DNA of 64,000 nucleotides from Alligator mississippiensis. Lineage: Eukaryota; Chordata; Crocodylia; Alligatoridae. A program made the translations under genes and the position numbers. The notes under the pieces are model-generated. The model saw only the letters and a program-made list of their open reading frames with translations. It had not been told where the DNA came from and searched no databases. Where the stretch lies: the NCBI RefSeq assembly GCF_030867095.1, contig NC_081828.1, forward strand, positions 210,062,978 through 210,126,977, written 5' to 3'. Each line of letters starts with the position of its first letter. The first letter of the stretch is position 1. Shown in pieces: positions 32,216-44,800 of the stretch.

Positions 32216-35035
32216 TAGTTCTGCTTCTGTCATTCACTTCATGTAATCCTGGATTATACAAAGCAGGACTTCACTTGCGGGGACTATCAGGGGAATGGTG
32301 TGATTGCTGCAACGCTCTTTTATGTCCCCCACCCATTTGTAAGGGCAGAAAGATTTCACTTGGCCAATTTCTAATCATCCCGACATCATGGCAAATTTTC
32401 CATGAGATGGATAAGTTAGTTACCAATTCCTTTTCACAATGCTGCTGGTAGCCCTTGTGCTTTGCAGCCTCTGCTGTCAGTATAGCACACACCCTTTCCT
32501 TTTGGAGAATTATTGGCTCTGGATCTCTAAAATCCCTTCTGTCTTGTGAGAGGCTCTGACAAGATATGTAGATTGGCATCTTTCCATGGACATTTTACAT
32601 TATCACCTTCAGTGAGGTGCTCTCATGATTTTTTTTTCTTATGTTTAATCAGGGGACAAGTTTTTGGCAAGATGTCTGGCTTCTAGGAAGACAGCTGCTA
32701 TATTACTCCTATTTGGTTCCCAGGTTCTATATATTTTGCATTTAATAGCATTTTTCTACCTCATGGGCTTCTATGAGAGCCTTGAGTAGAAGGTGATACT
32801 AGTAATGTAAAGGATTGCATTATATGAAGTATGTAGTATATTACAAGTACATAGCAAATTAACCCATCCTATATATTTAAAACATGGGTTAAAAAGTTCC
32901 TTCTCATTGGACTTGGTCGATGTGTCCAGATGGTTTTTAATAGGTAAACTGTGAGCAAATAGGAAAAAGAGAGGCACAAAGGAGCTGCCAGAGTGCCTCA
33001 GACTGGTGCTCCCTGTAGTCCGGCATCGTGTCTCCAGCAAGGGCCAGCACCAGTTGTCTCCAAGGAAGTAGCAAGGACCCAGCAATGGTAGCAATGGGGT
33101 AGCCTTCATGAACTGGAACGACTGGCCTGTGCTGAGCATTGCTTTACAGTACCAGGAGTCAACATTGCAACATTTTTGAGAATCACAAGAACAGTTTTGT
33201 TGGGTAATAATTACCAGGAGGAAACGTCTTTGTTAGCCCCATTGGCACTGCAGGGCATTCTCATCCAACCGGATTGCCTCTTAGCAGCAAACATCCAGAC
33301 GTGGCACATCTCCCAGGGGTTTTAGGCTAGGTCCTGTGGAGGATGATGGGAATTTCACTGGGATAAGGAAGGAGGCAACCCTGAATAGGATGGTGAGTAA
33401 TTGAGAGCTTGGTTGGATATAATGCGCCAACTCCCATAGAAGAGAATGGAGCCAGGATTTGGCCCTGTGTTGCTAAGAGGAAGCACAGGAAAGCAAACAA
33501 GATCAACTTCAAAACTGTTCACTCTCTCCATTCCTCCTCCCTGAATTGATTTTGTTAGGGTGTAAATTATATTTATTACGGGCTCTGTCAAAATGTGCCT
33601 AAAATAGCCTGTGTTTGTAGCTATTTAGGCTGGGATCTAGCTGTGGCATTAGCCTGCCCCTATTGTGCTGCCTCAATTGGACTTTTGCCATTCTACCCTC
33701 GTGGGTTTTCCACTGATCCATATTTCAAAGCTCTCGCAGAATGCGACTGTGCAGGTTTACAAAAGCTTAAAAAAAAAAATTAGTCATGTTTCCTCTACTC
33801 CTGCTGCTCCACGAGGCTTCCTATTTGCAATCAAATTATTTTTAATTTTGACTGTGCTCCTATTGTTTGCCAGGAAGATAATCATCTTATCTCGCGGGCT
33901 GGCTATTTCTCTCCTTTCTCATGTTCTTTCAGATGGCTTAAATAAATACCCCTGAACACAAAGCACACCACGCTGCGGTTGAAAGGGCATTTCACGATCA
34001 CAGGCTGATCTGAAATTTAAGCAACGTCTCCGCTTTGCCATGCCCCACAATGGCACAGCTGCTTTTATGCACTGAGTTGCTTTGCATGCCTGCAGCTCAT
34101 TTGCAAAGTACACTAAGGGCTTCACAGCACCACTTGGGTGCATTTAGCCATTGGCTTGTTTGAGCACCAGCAACAGGGAAGAGCCACAGCTAATTGTGGC
34201 CTGAACCCAAAGAAGGGGAGAGGCCACAAGGAGAAACTGGGATCTATGCGGGACAACTCCCAAAAGCAGAGAAGGGGACGGGGTCAGAGGCTGAGCAAAA
34301 GACCCTGAGCAGAGAACCGCAGGCAATGCCCACTGTGCTGACAAGTAGGGGAAGGAGCCCTTGGCCTGTGGGACTCTGCCCAAATCCATGTACACGTGAA
34401 TCACGCAGCTTCCTTGTATTCCAGCTTCCTCCCCATGCAACGTTAGCAGCAACTGTCAGGAGGAGGTGAAGACGAGAGCTCTCGGGGCTTTGTGGCACAT
34501 CTGCTTTCTGGCCAGCAGTGCCCACCTCTTCCCTTCCCGCACTCCGAGACAAACTCATCCTGGTCCTGTGTGTGTGTAGAGATCCATAGTGAGCCAAGTC
34601 ATGTCGACGCTACCTCCAGCTTGCCCTTGGGAGGGCCACGGTGAAGCACACACCACTCCCTCCCTCCTGCACCCTGATAAACATGGCTGATGTAGGGCTG
34701 GGCATGCACATGGCATATGCTCAGCAGCTGGCATGCATGGAGTGAGTGACAGGTGGGGCATGCTACGTGGCACTGTGCCCATGTATGGCAGAGGTGGCAC
34801 AGGTACATCCTCTGTGGGCACAGGCCCAGAAGCCTGAAGACCATGCAGATCCCAAAAATCCCCTCAGCAGCTGCCCTCCTGGACAGTTTTCTCTGCCTCT
34901 ACTTGTCCACAGATTTTTAGAGGGATTCATCTGCGTGGGTAGTGGCTGCCAAGTGTGGCAGGGGACTGAAACATGGTAGCTTAATTTTCAGGCGGGGGCT
35001 GAATCCCTGCCACTCCCAGGAATTTCAAAGGGAGG
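32216..35035. other. No gene seen
   Basis: A long stretch without a recognisable gene or repeat. 33540-33960 is AT-rich and looks undisturbed by transposons. It could be a conserved non-coding element, but nothing in the sequence alone proves it. Confidence 0.45.
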
Positions 35036-35180
35036 GACAGGGATGTATTTGGTAGCCGTGTTGCTCTGAGACAAAAAAAAAAGAAATGCAAAACTCAAGC
35101 ACTCTGGGTTCAGAGATGAGACCTTTTATTAGACCAACTAAGAAATCGCAACGTTCAGCACCTCTGCTGAGTCAGGCTGT
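35036..35180 (+). repeat. Dispersed repeat T, copy 6
   Basis: CAGGGATGTATTTGGTAGCC, GAGACAAAAAAAAAAGAAAT, GGTTCAGAGATGAGACC and TTTTATTAGACCAACTAAGA match the minus-strand copy at 19.1 kb closely. The right end differs (CAGCACCTCTGCTGAGTCAG). Confidence 0.8.
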
Positions 35181-38100
35181 CGTTTCCAATCCAGAGTCGA
35201 ATGCTGAAGCTTGGGAGCTTCTCTCACAGAAATGCTTCCAGCCTCCCCCCAAATCCCAGCTCCTCGAAACTAGATTACCGAAGAACAGGAATGTCCCGTT
35301 GGCGAAGGACACGCTACCGAACTTGACCATGCTGCACTCCGCGACCTTAACCCAAATAAACTTTCCTGATCCTGGCTGCAGTGTGGTTTACCTCCAGCTT
35401 CCTAATTACCAAACTGCTGCTGCTCACATGCTACGGCAGTGGAGGAAATGAGGACATATGGCTTTTGTGATAAGAGATTTATGCGCGCTGTCTGTGGAGT
35501 GACACTGCCACCTTCCATTTATAAAACGAAATGTGTAAACAGTCCCCTTTGGATTGTTTCTGTGATTTCTTCCCCCTCGTGATGGATGCAGAGGGAAACC
35601 GAGCAGTTTCCATTTGAACCTGTGCTGGATGCAGAGAGGTTGAAAGCTAAGGGGACAGATGCCAGAGTAAATCAGCGTAGGTCTGTTGACTTCAGTGGAG
35701 CCACCTGGATTACACCGGGTGAAGATCTGTGCATGTGGGTGAAATGAAAAATGTAGACACTGCATTTAAATTCCACATCTGAACTCCTACCGATATAGAT
35801 GTACCGGTGGGGCCCTGCTACCAGTATCCTTATTGCAACCTAAGTATTGACTGCAAAATATTGACTGGAAAGGCAGTTAAGTCTAGTTTTAATAAATGAC
35901 TTCAGCTACCCTCATTCAAGCTGATTCATTTTCACATCAGGGCAGGGTTTACAGAAACAGAGTCTTAGCTGGTGTAACTTGGCATAGCTCCCATGGAGCA
36001 TAAAATCAGGACATCCTCAATGTTCAGAGTTAAATCAGGAGGTGGACTCAGCTTGTCAGGTCCACCCCCTACGGTGCAGTCACTAGTAGAGAGGGGCCAG
36101 CTTCAGGAGGTGCAGCGTCAGCTTTGCTTAGAAACGCATCTAAAGACTTCTCTAAAAATTGTTAGGATAGCAGAAGGTCTAAGGCCTCTTTGATATATGC
36201 AGCTAGCGTAGCAGCCCCCCAGGGGACAGACCACGTGCATTTTCACTCGGGTCCAGTTGCAGCTGCATTTCCTGTTGGTCAGGGCCAAGGAGCGTTTGCA
36301 GACAGCTGAGTCATGGAAGAGAGGTGGAGTGGAAATGCTATTCAGTTTCCATAGCATGTGCAATAAGCGTGCAAGAGCGAATCGGTTCTGGATGTGATGC
36401 AGTGGATCTTAGTGGACTTAAATCCAGCTTGGATGAATTTGGCAGATAAAACTAATAGAAATGAACTAAAGTCTTTCCAATAGGATCACAGATATTGGCC
36501 ACTATGCTTTCTTTTCTTCCTCCGTGTGTCCTGTTAACCACTCAGCAGAAAGAGGTAGTTAGCTACGTTAGTCTGAAGTCAAGTAGAAAGCAGGGTAGAG
36601 ATGCACCTTAACCTCACTGAATCAGGTTAGTCTGTAAGGTCCATCTCTTAGCCTCTCTGCGCTGTAGATCAAAGTGCTCACAGGATTTAATCTTTTCTCT
36701 GTCAAGGGAAATGCACACAGCGAATGCAGCGCAGACTCTGGATTGAGGCTAATGGATGCAGGAGGAACACTGCAGCTCTCCTTGGTGGTGTAGCAATGCA
36801 GCCAGGCCCCCAGGGCAGCTGCCGCACGTGGGGGTTATCAGCACTGGCATGGTTTGGCTGAGGTGGCAGACTTCTTTTTCTTCCCCTCTGCCTAGTCAAT
36901 GCCCGGGGAGCTGCCACACACTACTTACGCCACTGGCTCTTCTTAGTTAAACACATCTTGTGCTGCCAGGTACTACCACATCCAGTGATATCTAGTTAAG
37001 TAATCACTAGGTTAGCCTACCACTTTTATTTTTTTTTAATTAGTATTGGTTGTATTAGTTGGCACACAGAATCTCTGCCAGGGACCTACTGATTTGTACA
37101 CAAAGCACTCTGGCTAACTCGTCAGATATTAAAACATAATCATTGCCAAAAATACACATGCTAAATTGCATTGGAATCCATTCCTGTAATCCGTTGACTT
37201 GAGTCAGTTTGCAAACCACTGGATACTCTTCAGCTTTTCTTGGCTCAACAAGCCATAGATGGTCAATCATTCAATTTTGCAGAATTATCTTCTGTCTGGG
37301 CAATGAGTGCATGCAAACACACAAAAGAAGAAATCCCTGATTATTTTACCCCATCATACTCATGTCTATCCCACATAGCAAGTGCTTTTTGTAATCTGAA
37401 ATTGTACAATAAGCCCTGAGCTGTATCATGCATCAGTTTGCATATAGGGAGCAGCAGTGCATACAATTTGCCCTCAGAATTGTTTTAATATATTTTTTCT
37501 TCATTGTCAATGCCAAAAAAAAAATTAACTGTGGCTTGATCCAACATGCAAACCACTTTACATGAAAACCCGAAAATGGTTAACTACTGATTATTAGTCA
37601 TCCATGGCTAATTCATCATCACAACCCATCCCCTGGTTAGGGTGAATTTAGCCAGATTGTGCTGTAGTCTTCCTGTCTCCTAGACTGGTTACATGGCCAG
37701 AGAAGGGCTACACCACAATGGAAGATCTAAAAATGGCCAACTCTGCTCTCTAAGACGTCTTCCACCTACATTTTCACCCAAGACACCAGGCTAAGGAAAA
37801 ATCCTTGTTTGCAAAGATCAAGGTAACAGCAACAACTTCCTGTGTTAGATTGAGGCCCAGATCCAATGCAGGACTGCAACATCTACTGTTCAGGTGTCCG
37901 GCTCCACGTGCACAAACCAGAGCTCTGAGTGAGGCCCGTAGGCTGTCTACACAGTGCGGGGCAGAGCAGGGCACCTCAGAGCAGGATCCAAGAGAGCTAG
38001 CAGGCTGAGCAGGAGGCTGCCTAATCAGCACTCAGCACTTAATGCACAAGAAAGGCTTTTAAAGCATCTGGAAATCCCACTCGTGCAAACAGACACATAG

Positions 38101-39144
38101 TTGCAGCACATGAAAGGGCAAAAATGTGGCATGTACATATGCCATGTGGCATGTACACATGCCACCAAGAAACACAGAGAAGATGGGTGTGCCTGGAAGC
38201 CTGTCCCTCTCTGGGATTCTCCCTAGTACTCAGGCCTGCACGAGGGCAGTCTCATCTGCTCCTGAACTATAGCCCTGAGCCTTCTCTTGAAGGTAGTGGC
38301 TGGTCAGTGTATTTTCTTGCACAGAGCTGAGCAGGTTTGTGGATTATGGGGATTCAGGACCTTTAAAGTAAAAGCAAGATGTGTATGGAGTTAGGTGGGC
38401 TTGATCTCCCGCTGAGAGTCAGGTGGTAGGTGAGCGAAGGTGCTTAACTTGTGCCTACATCCTTCATTGGATGCAGCCCAAGTGATTCACATTGTATTAG
38501 TCCTTACTTGTTATTTTTGCAGGTATATGGCTTCCTTTCCTCACAACTTACCGCCTAAGTATAGGAATGATTTCACCCAGCCATGCAGCCCTTTCTGTGG
38601 GAAAGCCTGACTGTATTACAGCAGACAGCAGCATTACGCCACCATTTAGGACAGGAGGTGAGAAAGGATGTTGTATTAAAGAGGAGCCATGGGAGAATTT
38701 TAAGTTTAACACGTTCAGAGGCAGTTGAACATTGTCAATACTCAGGGACATGTTCTTAAGTCCTGCCAGGACCTAAATATAGTCCCAAATAGCTTAAGTT
38801 AGGTATAGTCGTACAAAGCCAAATGATTTTTATGCAGCGCAATCTACTGTTAGAAGTTACATCCAAAAAGGAGAAATGACTGTTCTCAGTAACATTGACT
38901 GTCCGTTGCATGTAAGCTTATAAATCCTCTGCATAAATGTGGAGAAGGCTATTAATGTGAATCAGGAGGATTACATCATGACAACTGTATCAAAATACTG
39001 TAACCAAGTATCTTTGTATTGTGTTTATTCTTTTCCCAGGCTTTACCCATGTTGAGAAAGCTATTCTGGAGGTAGAATAACAGCAGATCTGGGGCCAGTG
39101 CCTCAGCCAGTGTAAGCTGACTTAGTCCTATTGACCAAAGTGAT
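35181..39144. other. No gene seen; weak repeat traces
   Basis: 36549-36640 has a faint T-family pattern (GTAGTTAGCTACGTTAGTCT). 35640-35740 carries the 'GTTGACTTCAGTGGAGCCAC' short dyad repeat. 38126-38165 has two overlapping small palindromes of GTGGCATGTAC type. Otherwise unique-looking DNA with short frames. Confidence 0.45.
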
Positions 39145-39270
39145 AAATGAACATGTGGAAGTCATTGCCTGAGCGTGCTGTGGAAGCCAACATGAGAATC
39201 AGGTTCAAAAAGAGATTAGATACATTGATGGAGGACAGGTCCATCAGGGGCCATTAAACACAGCAGGCAG
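39145..39270 (+). mobile_element. Old CR1/L3-like fragment
   Basis: GTGGAAGTCATTGCCTGAGC, AAAAAGAGATTAGATACATT and GGAGGACAGGTCCATCAGGG match the C-terminus/3' UTR wording of old CR1-group LINEs ('FKKRLDTFL... EGRSIR'). Confidence 0.6.
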
Positions 39271-39334
39271 GGAGGTAATGTACTGCTAGTGACTGGGAGG
39301 ATATGTCAGGGGATTGATCAGTCTGCACATACGC

Positions 39335-40165
39335 TGTATCTAATCATCGTCATCGGCAATCCCCCACAGTCGAGGATGATTGTCTTCCATGACTGCTTTA
39401 TTTGTGGGTCTGAAGAGGGTCCTGGGCAAGTCTCTCACAAGCTGATGTCCATGTTGTATTTTTTTCAAGTTGGCCTTGAGGACATCCTTGAAGCAATTTA
39501 TCTGCCCTTTTCTTGAGCATACGCCTTGACTGAGCTGGGAGAATAACACTTGCTTCGGGAATCCGGAGCCGGACATGCACATGACGTGACTGGCCCTGTG
39601 AAGTTGATGGCAAATGGTCATTGCCTCGATGCTTGAGAGAGGATGCTAACATCGGTGTGTCTGCCTACCTGCTGGATTCAAAGGAACTCCCACAGGCAGC
39701 ATTGATGGCATTTCTCCAGTGATTTGAGATGTCTCCCGTATGTTTTCTACATCTCAGCTCCATACAGTAAGGTGGGGATCACAACTGCTTGATAAACCAT
39801 GAGCTTGGTTTCGAATCTGATATCACGGTCTTTGAACACCTGCTTCCTCAGGTATTTGCAAGGTACAGGAAATACTCAATATTCTCCAAAGTCTCACCAT
39901 AAATCTGAATTAGGGGTGCTGGGGACTAATCATTAAGAGATTGTTCATGGAGGACCTTAGTTTTCTGAATGATAAGTGTCAGTCCCATTTTCTTATGCAC
40001 TTCGGTAAAGATGTTGAGGATTGCCTGAAGGTCGGCTTCCAAGTTAGCATACCCTACAACAGCATCATCAGCGTACTGGAGCTTGATGACTGAGTTTGGG
40101 GTAGTCTTGGTTTTGGCTTGGAGTTGGCTGATATTAAAAAGCTTACCATTTCTTCAGTAGTTCAG
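39335..40165 (-). pseudogene. Non-LTR retrotransposon ORF2 remnant with YADD
   Basis: Read on the minus strand. At about 40090-39950 the frame gives VIKLQYADDAVVGYAN, then LQAILNIFTEVHKKMGLTL and KTKVL: the catalytic YADD box plus the following helix. After a stop come IYGETLENIEYF, then (shifted) FETKLMVYQAVVIPTLLYGA and HLKSLEKCHQCCL. The tail gives QLHRASHVMCMSGSGFPKQV, GQINCFKDVLKANLKKI. It ends at a trinucleotide-like GATGACGATGAT tail (39345-39355 in complement), typical of RTE or L2-type ends. Stops and frameshifts show it is dead. The clade is uncertain (RTE-like favoured); it is clearly not CR1. Confidence 0.75.
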
Positions 40166-41539
40166 CTCCACTCCAAGTGGAATATTGTTGGTGATCAGAT
40201 GTAGCATCACAGTAAGGAATATTGAGAAGGATGTCGGAGCAATTAGTATTATATCTAATACTCTTCCTCTAAAGCATTTACTTGCCACTGTTGGAGACAG
40301 TACGATGAGTGAGATAGACCAAGACAGACATTCTTACTACCTTCACAGAGCTCTAGTCTGGTCCTATAGAGTATTTCTCCATCCAGGGAGTGAAATCCAG
40401 AAATGCATCGTCTTCCCCAGAGACACATTTCTGGTACATGACAGAAGCTCACAGAAGAGAAATCACCTGGGGTGGGATTTTCAGAAGGGCTGAGTGTTGG
40501 CCTGACTTGGCTCCCACAAAAGCAGTGGGACGCTTTGGAGGATGAGCTGTATTGCTTTATGCCTTCATTTCTGAAGCTAAAGAGCCATAGCTCTGTGCAG
40601 GCTCCCACAGCGAAATGCCCGTGATTTATCCGGTAAACGTGTCTGTTGTCTGCAACACACGGGTTCGTTACTCGTTACGTGCCTCCCAGACAGATGGGAG
40701 CCAAAGCTTTTGAGCCTGCTAAGTTCCTGGGCAGTAAGAGTCGAAACAAAGGTACAGAGGGGTGCAATCTTCTTCACGGGGCCAGGTGGCTTTGGATATT
40801 CTTACACCGCTTCCCAACTGGATGAGGAAAGCTGGGATCAGGGGTCATTCCAGCAACAGTTCAGTCCCCCTGGAAATCTCCCTTGTAAGCTCCACAAATA
40901 CTCTGCGAGGGGGGAAACCTATACAATTACACCACGATCATGCCTGGTGCAGTAAAATCATTTATGGAGTGAGGAAACACAGAGCAGTTTGGGCCGAAGC
41001 CAGGCACTGTTATTCGGTATACAGAGAAGGGTTTCTATGGATTTTATTAATAGGTCATGGGGATTATATACTGGGATATGAGATCTGAATCTCTCAGGAG
41101 AGCTCCCCTGCTTGCGCTCCTATTGCCTTCAGAGGCAACGGCTCTTCTTGCTGCAGCTAATCTTTAGAAACGTGAGGAGCCTGGTGCTGGCTTCAGGGTC
41201 CTGGTGGGGTGCACGGCCCACGAGGGATCAGCCGGGGATGCTCAGATGCTCCAGCCCGTCCAGCACTGACCGCCTCCTTCAAGGACCTTTCCCTCCTTCC
41301 GAAATCAATCCAGCTCGGGCTGCACCTGCCACACGTACGTCGCTCTCGTGCCCTCAAGCCCTTTGCCCGCAGCAGAGCCTGGCATCCTATATCCAGTGCC
41401 CACCAAAGGGAGACTCCGGGGACATAGGTTGGAGCACTCTGACTTATGCAGGGGCCACACCAGAAACCCACCCCCGGTGGCTCCAAGGTGCAGGTGATAC
41501 AGAGGTGTCCTGAAGCAACCGCTGCCTGCTCCTCGCCCC
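40166..41539. other. Upstream region of the CpG island, no gene seen
   Basis: The first part may still belong to the LINE remnant. From 41100 GC content rises toward the island. No repeat is recognised after 40200, as is common close to promoters. Confidence 0.45.
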
Positions 41540-41699
41540 ACCGAGGCTCTGCCCTGCGTGTCGCGGGGACCCAAGAGGCAGAGCCCAGCTCCCTGCAGCC
41601 CTGGCGCGGGGGAGCGGGCCGGGGCACGGCCCCCGCCTGGCACAGCCCCGGGGGCAGGGAGGGCAGCGCGGCGCGGGCTGGCAGGTCCCGGCCCCCGGG

Positions 41700-41800
41700 G
41701 AAGGTGCCCCGCCCGCCGCGCCCCCATTGGCTGGGCGGCCGCTGGCGTCAACACTGCCCGGCTTTTGTCCCCGCCCGCGGGCGCTGCAGCGCGGCTCGTT
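41700..41800 (+). promoter_or_regulatory. TATA-less promoter (inverted CCAAT, CRE-like, GC boxes)
   Basis: Order on the plus strand: CCCCGCCCG (41707), ATTGG inverted CCAAT box (41726-41730), TGGCGTCA, one base from a CRE (41743-41750), CCCCGCCCG (41769-41777). NF-Y and CREB/ATF sites about 15 bp apart, followed by an Sp1 site, are a classic arrangement about 40-100 bp upstream of a start site. There is no TATA box. I infer initiation near 41780-41820 in the plus direction. Confidence 0.65.
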
Positions 41801-41883
41801 CGTCGCGCTCCAGTTTCGTGCGCATCAGCCGGCAGCTGCGGCACGTCTATGGGGCGGCCCCGCGGAGCTCCGGCGCGGACGGG
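41800..41883 (+). other. Candidate exon 1 (mostly 5' UTR) with splice donor
   Basis: The donor is GACGGG|GTAAGG (GT at 41884-41885), a good match to the consensus. An ATG lies at 41849 and opens MGRPRGAPART, running across the donor in phase 2. Joined to the candidate exon at 49095 or at 49188, this frame hits a stop within a few to about twenty codons. It is therefore more likely an upstream ORF than the real start. The 5' edge is a guess. Gene identity unknown. Confidence 0.5.
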
Positions 41884-44800
41884 GTAAGGCGTGCAGGGAG
41901 GGCATGTGCCCGGGGCATCGCTTGCTCCCGGGGGCTGATCCGGCCCGGGGCATTGCGGCGGGGTGGGGGAGCTCCCCCCAGGTGACACGGGCACCCTCTG
42001 CGCCGGGTGGTGTTGGGTGGTCTAGGGCTGATCCTGCCTCGGGCGAGGTGGTCCCCAGCCCCGCATCTCTGCCAGACTCACACCCCCCGGACCAGCTCCC
42101 GGCACCCTTGGAAAGTGCCAGCTCTTGGCTTTGCCCGCAGGCCATTCAATTGTGGGGCAAGGGGTTTGGTGAGACCCCGCCGTGGGCTCCTAGTCAAAAT
42201 CTCCGCGTCCCCCCTGGAGCCGTGCGGGTGCCCTTGCAGTGCCAGCCACGCGTGCCTCCTGGAGAGGATCCCGGGGTGTCCCGCCGCGCCGTGCCACCCC
42301 GCTTCAGAGAGCGGAGATCTGCGCACAAGTGCAAGGCAGAGCTGTGGGGGGCAGTCGGCGGTGGGGGACACTTTGCTGCGGGAGGGGATGGCGGGGGGCC
42401 GTTTTCAGGGAGAGAGGGGGCTGCTCGGCACGCGGGAGGCTATTCCAGCACAGGTGTGCGCTGGGCCCGTGGGCATTATCAGCCAGCATTGCCGAGAGAT
42501 GGCCCCCGACACTCCCCTGTTAGACTTCAGTGATTTTGAACTCGGGCGGTGGAGTCGCTGGAAGCAGGAGCTGTGCTGGGCTTCGGGACAGATCTCTTGA
42601 TGCTGCGGGATGGTTTTTGCTAGCCCCAGACCTCAGACAAGCCCGGATGGAGCGAGAGGGGACATGGGCAGGGGTGGAAGGTCTGTGCCAGGCTGTGGGT
42701 GTGAGTTGCCGGGCGCGCAAATTGGCAGAGTGTGTGAGAGGAAGGTGTGTGTTTGGCCAGCTAGATTTATCCCCAAATTCCTCCCGCTGTTGGTGGGTTT
42801 TCTGGTGGTGACTGCCCCCCTCCAGGCCTCACGAGGGGCTGCTACATGGCTGTATACAGGCGGCAGTTTTAGTTTGCCGTGGATGACAGGTTCCCTGCAG
42901 AGGGAGACCTGTCCTGGGAAGGATGGAAAGCTCCTTTACCCCAGGGCAGGGGATGTGGCTGGGGACTGAGCTGTGCAGACCAAGAGAAAGCCGAGGCCTG
43001 GGAGCAGGAACATGACCGCTGGAGTCCAGGGCTCAGGGTGCTCGTGGGGTTTCAACGTAGCTGTTTCATGCAGGCAGAAACCCTGGTCATGGTCATTTGA
43101 AAAGTTTCTGGCCTCTGTGCACAATTTAACACGGCTCCCAGACAGAAACTTTGTTCGGAGCAGTTGAACAGATGCCTGAAGCCAGCGCTCGGAAACGCTG
43201 CGGGAGCCGAACTGCTTTGCAGCTGCTGAGCTCTGGCTGCAAGCAACTTACGGCTGCAGTTCTCTGCTACCAGAACCCCTGCTTTTTATTTTCTTCTTTC
43301 ATGTTCTCATCTCCCATGAGACCAATGCAGAACGGGGATTCACCTGTACGGCAGTGCAGGGTGCATTGGATTCTGGGGGCTTTCCAGCTTTTAAAAGAAT
43401 TTCTGTTGGACATGGGTGGGGGGGACATGTCCGAATATGGATTTAAAGGTGCTTTTGTACAGTCCTTTAAAATGATTCCTGTAGCTTTTTAAGGTTGTTT
43501 TTTTTCCCCATGTATCGACCTAGTCAGTGGGTGAGGGGGCATGTGCTTCCTTCTCTATCCCAGCTAAGGTGGTGAGGTCGTTTGGGGAGAACTGGCAGGG
43601 CTGTACAGTGTGGCGGGCTTGGCATCTCACCTGGGTCTTCCCTACCATCCTTACCTCCGACCCCTGAGGCTGGTGGGTGTGTCAGGAGTTACCCAGTGCT
43701 CCAGAGGGCTTTTTATGCTGAACTGGTGGATGCCCAAGGAAAGAAAGACTCACTTCTGTGAATATTAATAGGGTATAGAAAGATTATGGACTTGAAAACT
43801 CCAGCTGACTTGACCCTCCTCCCTATTCCCTTTCTTGCTTGCAACATGAAAACTACCTGCAAATGCAGAAATAGCTTTTAAGCGTGACTCTTCTCAGCTC
43901 ACTCCAGAGTCCTCTTGTGACTGTGACCCCTCCTGGGAGGGAGGGAGTGTATACAGGGAAGGAGTGTATACAGGGCCAGCACTTACTTCAGTGTTTGACA
44001 ACAGCAGGGCTATCACCAGTGTAAATAACTGACCATGCTCCCGGCTCCCTTCTTCTATCTCCCGTGTACTCATGAAGTACGAACTGAGCAGAGAGCCAAA
44101 AATGTACAGAACGCACGCTGTCCACCCAGCAGATGGAAAATGCATTATATGAGGATGAAGGGGGGAGATCTGGAATTCAACTTGGTAATTTTTTTTTTCT
44201 TCTCTGAGACCTCAGTTAATATTCACTATTCCCGGAAAGCTGTCTGTGATCCACTAAACCCTGAATCTGGCAGCGGGTATAAATTTACCGTCAGCCTCAG
44301 AATTTTAATTTTTTAGAAATGTAAGCAATATGAGATGAAATGACCGATCACGCTCCTCTGCGACTCCCTTCAGGGCTGGATCAAAGGAAGAACGTGTCTT
44401 GCAGCTGCAGAGATGGATTGTTGCAATGCAGTTGGCTCTAGACCTTCACCTGCTGCTGCAACAGCTGTTTCTGTCTTGGGGCCGCAGAGCTTGCCAGTCA
44501 GGATTGTATTTCTTTTGTTGCTGTCATCTATATTGAACAAGTGCCAGTTTTCAGAGCTCTCTATGAATTGAGCACCAGGGCTGACCGATACTGAGGCTGC
44601 AGCATTGCACGGTGCAAAGGAACAGGGGTGGCAAGCCAGTGGGATCACTTAGACTGGTGAATGCATGGACCAAACGTCAGGACTCCTGGGTTCTATTCTC
44701 GACTGGATTCATGGCGTTGGGGCAAATCCCACATACCTTTTTGTGCCTAAGTGTTCATGTCTGCAAATGGGCCTGTGATAGTAGGTGCAACGGGCCTATG

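Larger units (their letters stand above)
41540..42450. promoter_or_regulatory. CpG island
   Basis: This is the only stretch of the window with dense CpG over about 900 bases, for example GCAGCGCGGCGCGGGC, CCGCGGAGCTCCGGCGCGGA and TCGTTCGTCGCGCTCC. Long overlapping frames on both strands (up to 268 codons) are expected from the absence of AT-rich stop codons and should not be taken as genes. Such islands usually mark constitutive promoters. Confidence 0.9.

Noticed and set aside
41446..42600. Long overlapping frames (up to 268 codons) on both strands
   Set aside because: They lie in the CpG island, where AT-rich stop codons are rare. Composition (Pro/Arg/Gly/Ala) changes with frame and no domain is visible.
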